Positions 45,403 through 51,040 of a stretch of DNA of 51,040 nucleotides are shown piece by piece. The stretch comes from Gnetum montanum (lineage: Eukaryota; Streptophyta; Gnetopsida; Gnetales; Gnetaceae): positions 657,738 through 708,777 of the forward strand of contig MNCI01014175.1 of assembly GCA_015680685.1 (NCBI GenBank), written 5' to 3'. Position 1 is the stretch's first letter; each line of letters opens with the position of its first letter. The translations under genes and the position numbers were made by a program. The notes under the pieces were generated by a model. It saw nothing but the letters and a program-made list of their open reading frames with translations, did no database searches and had not been told where the DNA came from.

Positions 45403-46807
45403 TGAAACACCGTGAAAATTGTGAGTCGGCCTCAGGTGAAGATTCACAATTCAGGCAAGCGTACATATCAAAATTCCAGAAGATAGAACAAGGCAAGACG
45501 ACTCTTGGCATCAAATCTCCTACTTCCTTACAGATCACAGATTTTACTATGTTTTCTGTTTTTACGCTACATTACACAATATTGCGTGATGATACTTAGT
45601 GTAAAACGAGCAACAGATCGACTCTTCTTTTTTGCAGACTAATCATGTTACACTAGTTACGCTACGCAGTGTACATCCGCGTAATTTGTCATCAATTTGG
45701 TCATTTTACGCTTCACTATGCTCCGTTGCGTAGATGAGCGTAAAATAGCTTGACGCATCATTCTCATGCTTTGTTATGCTCCGCCATGCAACACAGCGTA
45801 AACAAATGTGATACAGTGTAAAGCTGATCAAAGCAGTTACGCATTTGTTATCCATACGTGCAATACGCTGATGAGCGTATTGTGCATAATCATGAAGCAG
45901 CTTCGGCAAAGACGCAAATAGCGTATGTTGCCATTTGACGTGATGGAGTCAGTTAGTCAAGTCAACGTTATCCAAGAAATTCGGGACACATGTCATCAGG
46001 GTTGTGTCTTTTTCACAGGACGTCTTAGCCTATAAATACTCCAGTCGACAAAGATATGGGGGTCGGCAAATCGAAGAGGCAAGGGCATTTTCTGAGCATC
46101 CAAGCAATTACCATTCTCGAGCAGAGACAAGAGATAGTCTTCAAGCATCGGCAGCAGAGGCAATCATATCTCTTTAGCGAAAACATAACTTTCCCATCAG
46201 TGATTCTCGGCAGTTCTGAGCAGAGCTTACCCAAAACAGAGGAGATAGATCAGAGATCCGGATATCATTTGGTGAGGTTGACAAGATCTATTAATCAGAA
46301 GCAGTTGATTGATAGGTGTTCGAGCTTGACCTTCGTTGTACTCCGTCTGTGATTTCCGAGGTAGACTAAGCTCCATTCTGCATCCTTTGTAAGAAAAATT
46401 TTCCTTGTTATTTTGTGTATGTTTTGCACAAGGTAATCGGGATCTTCTTATTGTAAATTTGTGTACGAAATACTTAAAATTCCTCTTTGGGTCAAAGTTT
46501 GGATCCTGAAATCACGTACCTCGCTGAATCTGATTCGCATTCGCCACGTTAACGTTAGCATTGTTGTTGCAACTTTATCTACACAGCTTTCTCTCCTTTT
46601 ATGATTTATCGAACCAAATCACTCCAAAAAATACTTATAAACTTAAACTGATTTTACTGATTTAGTAAGTCCCTGTTTGATCGACAAGACCGTTCAGGGC
46701 ACTACGGATTCGTTATCTCCAGCATAGCCCTTGCACGGATCCGTGGTTAAGACTATGTACACGGATTTTGTTTGGTATTCCAGCTGCCCACATTTTCTGT
46801 CGCTACA
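45403..46807 (+). repeat. LTR G (5' LTR of a young gypsy element)
   Basis: It starts TGAAACACCGTGAAAATTG at a sharp change in composition from the AT-rich relic F and ends CGCTACA seven bases before a PBS. A TATA box (TATAAATA, 46031-46038) splits it into U3 (45403-46030) and R-U5. U3 holds many GCGTAA/TTACGC and GCTACGC words at about 45655-45920. The part from about 46070 to 46807 matches LTR J (50266-51040) in reverse orientation, and the first bases match LTR I. It is CpG-rich and little decayed, so recent. The 98-residue open frame at 46056-46352 lies in R-U5 and is unsupported. Confidence 0.85.
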
Positions 46808-46813
46808 GTTTTC

Positions 46814-46830
46814 TGGCGCTAGAAGGAGGG
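46814..46830 (+). other. Primer binding site of element G
   Basis: TGGCGCTAGAAGGAGGG starts shortly after the LTR end. TGGCGC-type starts are the usual PBS beginning in plant gypsy elements of the Tat group. I do not assign the tRNA. Confidence 0.7.
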
Positions 46831-47048
46831 CTTAGGCTCTGATCTGCATTTTCAAGTAGCCCTGTTAGCGATTTATACCCAAAACCATAAACGTAATACC
46901 TCTAGGGAGGTTTACAGCAAATCGTGTGGTGTAGATCGGTCACAAGAACGATTCCTCTGGAATCCTACAGGGTAGAAAGCCTATTTGTGATCCTTTTGTC
47001 AGCCACTTTTTAGATCCAGTCATTTGTCACCGTTAACCCACTTTATCA

Positions 47049-47720
47049 ATGGATTCCGTATACACAACTACAACCACTATGGTCGCCGCCGATTTGGGTG
47101 CCACATCCGTGAACCCCATCGCTGTCACCAGGCCAGCTCCTGGTGCAGCAGGACCTCAGGGACCATCGCGTTGATCATTGAGGCTATAGGAAAAAGATCC
47201 AATATTTACTATCGTGACCCCTGAGGAATACAACTTTATCTACGTCAAGATCCAGGCGAAGCTTGCCCATAGTCGAGCCGAGATCGAGGCGAAGCAAAAT
47301 TTTGAGATGATCCATCGAGGGGGCCAAGATTTCACCCCAACAGCCTATGACATCATCCCTTTAATAGACCAGCAACATGAAATTATAACACAGTTGGTCA
47401 TGGCTAAGAGCCAGGCTACATGGGCTATAACGGAACCCCAAAATGAGGAGGAAGAAGATGATGAGTTTGTAGCTCAGTCTGAGCATTCGTATCACACTCT
47501 TAGTCCCCATACTTACGTCAATCCATCATTCCCTTTTAACGGAGAAGCTTCTCCTCTTAATCCAGCCATGACTGCACAGATGCGCATCCCCATCATTCCA
47601 CAAGCCACTGCGCAGCCATCTGGGCTGCAAGTGCAAGTACCCCATGTACCGGCCGAAATCGTCGGTCCCCGGCTGGAAGGGAAAACAGAGACCGCGGGAT
47701 CGCAAGACGAGCACAGATGA
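47049..47720 (+). pseudogene. Element G gag start
   Basis: The frame opens at ATG 47049 (MDSVYTTTTTMVAADLGATS) and has two in-frame stops, TGA at 47172 and TAG at 47187. It then continues open from 47190 to the TGA ending at 47720. The second part is acidic and hydrophilic: EEYNFIYVKIQAKLAHSRAE, EIITQLVMAKSQATWA, an EEEEDDEF run, then a proline-rich tail. Distance from the PBS (about 220 bases) and composition fit the N-terminal region of a gypsy gag polyprotein. The conserved gag core is not reached before LTR H begins at 47821. It is no longer translatable as one protein, but the decay is slight compared with the rest of the window. Confidence 0.65.
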
Positions 47721-47800
47721 CCCCACCTTTGCCTGAGGGTGTGCTAGAATGCACGAAGGTAGGGTACCTTGGATGGTCCGCACGCGGATCAGACAAGGAT

Positions 47801-47814
47801 TTCCCCGAGCGCCA
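47801..47814 (-). other. Possible primer binding site of LTR H
   Basis: On the minus strand TGGCGCTCGGGGAA begins six bases after the left end of LTR H (47821). If real, LTR H is the 5' LTR of a minus-strand element whose internal part is almost entirely lost. Confidence 0.45.
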
Positions 47815-47820
47815 CCGAAG

Positions 47821-48709
47821 TGTTATACGCTGGGTTATGTGTAAACGGAGCGTAAACAGTGAAACAGACGCAGACAGAGCGTAAGCGTAAAGGGGCGTAA
47901 ACAGGGTCAGGTGTAAATAGCGTAAACAAATATAGGCCCAGTGTAAGCGTATACAGGCGTGAACAGCGTAAACAGGTGTAAAGAGCGTAAGCAAATGTAA
48001 ACAGCGTAAGTAGTGCGGGCGTATACGGTCGTAAACGGAGCGTGAACGTAAACAGGCGTAAACGAAGCGTGGGCCAAATTAACGTAAAACTGTAAAAGAA
48101 CTTGCAACAAACGTAAACAGTGGATTACAGAGTCAAAATGTTGTGCACCGGTCTAACATAGTCGTGTAGGGACATAAGGCGGACGTAAAGCCCCGGTGGA
48201 TGCAGGGATGTAGCTGGTTGGCACGGTAGGCGGAGCGCGGATTGTGCTCGGCGTACAGAACTTCCAGCGTAAGCGTAAGCGTAAAAGGGGTTTCTGGGCT
48301 CTTGTTTACAGCGTAATTGCTCTGGGTCTACTCTGGTAAATTTTTACCAACCTCGAATTTATGGGAAACTGGGCTATTTATAGGGGTAGGGTTACTGGGA
48401 AAATCGGACTGGGAGACACGTGGAGTATAGACCGGGCGTTTACAATTTAGAAACATGGTATACGCTGGGCGTATACGCTACAATCGAGCGTTTACTTAGA
48501 TGGATGCTGGCGTATACGCTGGGGCATGTACGCTGATGGATGCTGGACGTCGACTTGCTTCAATTCTTGCTCCTGTTGCACCTGCTGAGAGTGTCGGGCG
48601 TAGACGCTGGGCGTAGACGCCGGCACAACACTTGGTTTAAAAATGGGCGTATACACTGAGTGTATACACTGGCACAACACTTAGTAAAAACTAGGTGTTT
48701 CGATTCTCA
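47821..48709 (-). repeat. LTR H with GCGTAAAC/GTATACGC arrays
   Basis: Plus-strand ends are TGTTATACGC and CGATTCTCA, so TG...CA. On the minus strand it starts TGAGAATCGAAACACC, sharing GAAACACC with the starts of LTRs G and I. A minus-strand TATA box (CTATAAATAGCCC) lies at 48383-48371. The U5 side (47830-48115) is a dense array of GCGTAAAC, AGCGTAAGC and related words; the U3 side (48430-48690) has GTATACGC and GTAGACGC words. Flanks CGAAG and GAGTT do not match, so there is no intact target-site duplication. Confidence 0.7.
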
Positions 48710-49680
48710 GAGTTGCCCTGTGTGACTTCAAATGTAGCCAAAGTCGTTTGTGGGACACGGGGATCTGCTTCTTGTCAGACAAATGCTAAACTCAAAAATT
48801 TTTTGTGGTGTTTCATTGGCCCCTCTTTGTTGACGCTTGGAGGAATCGACCCGAGAAGCGTCGACAAAGAAGCGCAAAACACCACAAGCAACTTGATAAA
48901 AGCTTTGTCCTTTGCCACTTGACCAGACATCATCGTACCGTGTTCAGTGGTGAATGGGATTGAAAGGGCGAGATTGGTAACTGGTAGGAGGGAAGGGATC
49001 ATGAGGATCGGTGACTGCCCAAGGGATCATGCTGGGGAAGTGGGATGTTCAGGGGTGCGGCATGCCAGTCCTTGTCGATAGCCATCTTTTGGCAGACTCG
49101 GAATTCAAGCATGTGATGTGCGTCCTTTGGCGGAACGGTGCTCTCGGTGATTTTTCAAGAGAACCGGTTGTCACTACCAAAGCCACTGGGTGATGTTTCA
49201 CATTCTTTGGAGAAACAGCTCCCTTCTTTGGGGAAACTGTTAGCGAGGAGCCAAAGCCATGCGATAGGATGTTTCTTGACTGCTTTTGACATGAGTACGT
49301 ATTTTCAAGACTGATACCTTCCCGCCTGGGGCTTATATGGGAAGTGCCAAGGGTCCCGTTTTTTCTTTTTTTGTGCAACTTTGTCCTTGTACTCATGCAC
49401 GAATATTGTGTTTTGTGTGTTGCGACTGCTGTAACGTTTCGCAGTGTGCAATAGTTTGGTAAACAGATAGTGGGTTTTCGGGGAATGGGAATGTGCGGGT
49501 TAACGGTTTGATTTAGTCTTGCCAAGTGGACGAATGGACATCGCCTCATCTTGCTGCCAATGATGAAATGCACTCTCGTACGAGAACTTCTGAGCATCAT
49601 CCTGCAAACACAACTCCAAAGAGACAAGAAAACCATGAGTGAACTAATGAGTTTAGATTTAAACAGCTGCAGGTGAACAA
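48710..49680. other. CpG-rich unassigned segment with a hairpin
   Basis: No recognised domain. The longest open frame (minus, 49636-49049, 195 residues) is Cys/Arg/Ser-rich without family resemblance, and long open frames are expected by chance in GC-richer DNA. A short direct repeat, TTCTTTGG(A/G)GAAAC, lies at about 49203-49217 and 49233-49247. It may be internal sequence of element G or H. Confidence 0.35.
48803..48887. repeat. 85-bp imperfect inverted repeat (hairpin)
   Basis: TTGTGGTGTTT (48803-48813) pairs with AAACACCACAA (48877-48887), and CTTTGTTGACGCTT (48825-48838) pairs with AAGCGTCGACAAAG (48856-48869) with one mismatch. The loop is 17 bases. It could be a small foldback element or simply a structured part of a retroelement. 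Confidence 0.8.
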
Positions 49681-49681
49681 N

Positions 49682-50227
49682 CTGGTATCAGTTTATAGTT
49701 GTGATTCCAGGACTAGCGCGTACCTGAGTTCGAATTCATGTATAGAACGGTTTTAGGAATANACGTGCCAGTTTATAGTCTTAGCGGACTATTATGGGTT
49801 AGTTTTGTGTCGTAACCCGTTGGACATTGCCCGTTTAGCGTCGTGGGAGACGTTACGTTGCCAGTTTTGAGTCTTAGCGGACCGTGAAGAGGCGAGCTAG
49901 TTTATAGTCTTAGCGGACTCAGATGGCTGAGACGGTGGCAGTTTACTGTCGTGCNAGTCAGTAAAAGCGGTGACAATTATGGATTTTTGCGTGACGTGCT
50001 TTGTTGCGAGAGATCGTAAAACGGGGAGACAACGACGTAGACGAATTGTTATGAAGATAAGGCTAAAACGCCGGAAAGATGCTAATCGGGAGAGAAAAAC
50101 GTGTACTTCGNATATCAGTTTATAGTCGTGATTCCAGGACTACTCTCTGGTATCAGTTTATAGTCGTGATTCCAGGACTAGCGCGTACCTGAGTTCGAAT
50201 TCATGTATAGAACGGTTTTAGGAATAC
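49682..50227. repeat. Mosaic of duplicated segments with single N bases
   Basis: Single N bases at 49681, 49762, 49955 and 50111 bound three blocks. 49682-49761 is repeated at 50157-50226. 49956-50110 repeats 50413-50567, a piece of LTR J, over 155 bases with one visible difference. The block between (49763-49954), and 50112-50190, hold 29-bp-type repeats: CAGTTTATAGTCTTAGCGGAC, CAGTTTTGAGTCTTAGCGGAC and CAGTTTATAGTCGTGATTCC. The duplicates ending exactly at N bases look like an assembly or clone-finishing problem. Confidence 0.8.
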
Positions 50228-50265
50228 GTGATTGGTTGGATTTGCAAATTCTTTTCTGTCCATGT

Positions 50266-51040
50266 TGTAACGACAGAAAATGTCGGCAGCTGGAAATACC
50301 GACCGATATTCCGGCGTACACAGTTTTAGCCACGGATTCGCGCGAGGGCTATGCTGGAAAAAACGAATCCGCGGCACCCTGAACGGTCTTGTCGATCAGA
50401 CAGGGACTTACGAGTCAGTAAAAGCGGTGACAATTACGGATTTTTGCGTGACGTGCTTTGTTGCGAGAGATCGTAAAACGGGGAGACAACGACGTAGACG
50501 AATTGTTATGAAGATAAGGCTAAAACGCCGGAAAGATGCTAATCGGGAGAGAAAAACGTGTACTTCGCAAAGATTAAAGATCTATGTTTCAATGCTGGAT
50601 CGGATATATACTTCCATGTATATTACGTTACAACGGGAGAAAACCCCCAATAACTGGATACAAAATGAGTGCAAAAACAACAAGAAAACTGTCTGGACAG
50701 AAATCTGATCTACCTTGTGAACCCAAAGCCTAGGTGCAAGAATGGTCAAGCTCTGAAGTCTATCGATCTTTTGAATGATAGAACCTGCTAACTGGGCGAG
50801 ACGACTCTGCAATTCCTGTTCTGCTTCTTTGCTTCGGGTAGATCTACTGTTAGGACTCAGGTGTGCTGTGTTCTGTTTCTGCTACAGGATCGTGTTTGCA
50901 GCGGTTACCAAAAGGTTGCTCTTGTTTCCCTGCTCAAGGCGATGAGTGTTCCCTTGCTCAGAAAATGCTCTTGTCCTCTTGATCTGCTGTCAACAAAAAG
51001 CGATAAGTGCTCTGGTGCTCTGGTTCGTCAACTTGCCAAA
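50266..51040 (-). repeat. LTR J, inverted partner of LTR G (cut by window end)
   Basis: Read on the minus strand it matches LTR G from about 46070 to 46807. Shared parts include GAGCATTTTCTGAGCA, AGTCCCTGTYTGATCGACAA, GACCGTTCAGGG, GGATTCGTT with CCAGCATAGCCC, and ACATTTTCTGTCG. Its end (TGTAACGACAGAAAATG at 50266 on the plus strand) is not followed by a primer binding site, so it is a 3' LTR or solo LTR, unless the adjoining mosaic is misassembled. The 142-residue plus-strand frame at 50280-50708 is antisense to it and unsupported. Confidence 0.8.

Noticed and set aside
46056-46352. 98-residue plus-strand open frame downstream of the G TATA box
   Set aside because: It lies within R-U5 of an LTR and has no recognised domain.
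49049-49636. 195-residue minus-strand open frame, the longest in the window
   Set aside because: Low-complexity Cys/Arg/Ser composition, no family motif, and it lies in GC-richer DNA where long open frames arise by chance.
50280-50708. 142-residue plus-strand open frame
   Set aside because: It is antisense to LTR J, and most of the first half of the matching DNA in LTR G is not open in the same way.
1-51040. Cellular genes, rRNA, tRNA, or organelle DNA
   Set aside because: I looked on both strands for conserved exon-like coding, tRNA folds and rRNA-like sequence and saw none.

Overview
The window looks like intergenic DNA from a large plant genome. I see no intact gene. Nearly everything that can be named is a decayed LTR retrotransposon of plant Ty1/copia or Ty3/gypsy type, most of it nested or truncated and riddled with stop codons and frameshifts. 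The plant assignment rests on copia gag-pol relics, Tat-type gypsy pol (reverse transcriptase, RNase H, a second 'archaeal' RNase H, integrase) and a Tekay/Del-like gypsy gag. A gymnosperm or another plant with a giant genome is plausible from the age and nesting of the insertions, but that is inference.

Layout. 1-60: end of a gypsy LTR. 180-1931 (-): relic resembling the plant 'putative plant transposon protein' family, with a 42-bp tandem repeat. 2400-3412 and 9284-9651 (-): remnants of copia A, split by gypsy K (3413-9283, +), which has two LTRs, a primer binding site and a gag but no pol. 10480-14409 (+): copia C, candidate LTR then gag-protease-integrase, cut off within integrase. 14410-23721: candidate long LTR of gypsy D, interrupted by copia B (15773-21800, -), the most complete element here, with two LTRs, PBS, PPT and a probable 5-bp target-site duplication. 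23725-25740 (+): gypsy D gag-protease-RT start. 28890-33800 (-): Tat-type gypsy E, its integrase split by LTR I (29656-31154, -). 33985-43773: 29-bp repeats, a roughly 185-bp degenerate tandem array, AT-rich DNA and an unrecognised plus-strand coding relic. 43990-45402 (-): Tat-type gag-protease fragment F. 45403-51040: a younger, CpG-rich block with LTR G (+), its PBS and gag start, LTR H (-), a hairpin, a repeat mosaic containing four N bases, and LTR J (-), which is an inverted partner of LTR G.

Two themes stand out. First, most LTRs or LTR-like regions carry their own short word repeated many times in both orientations: ATATTGGGTACCCAATAT in K, AGACATCT/AGATGTCT in B and the D candidate, GGTTGACC/GGTCAACC in the C candidate, GCTATGCTA/TAGCATAGC in I, and GCGTAAAC/GTATACGC in H. 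Second, a 29-bp repeat (core CAGTTTATAGTCTTAGCGGAC) occurs at four separate loci near Tat-type elements, degraded in three and CpG-rich in one.

These elements do not work together as a pathway. They are layers of insertion, and their order can be read from which one interrupts which. All family assignments are by eye from translated motifs; no database search was possible.
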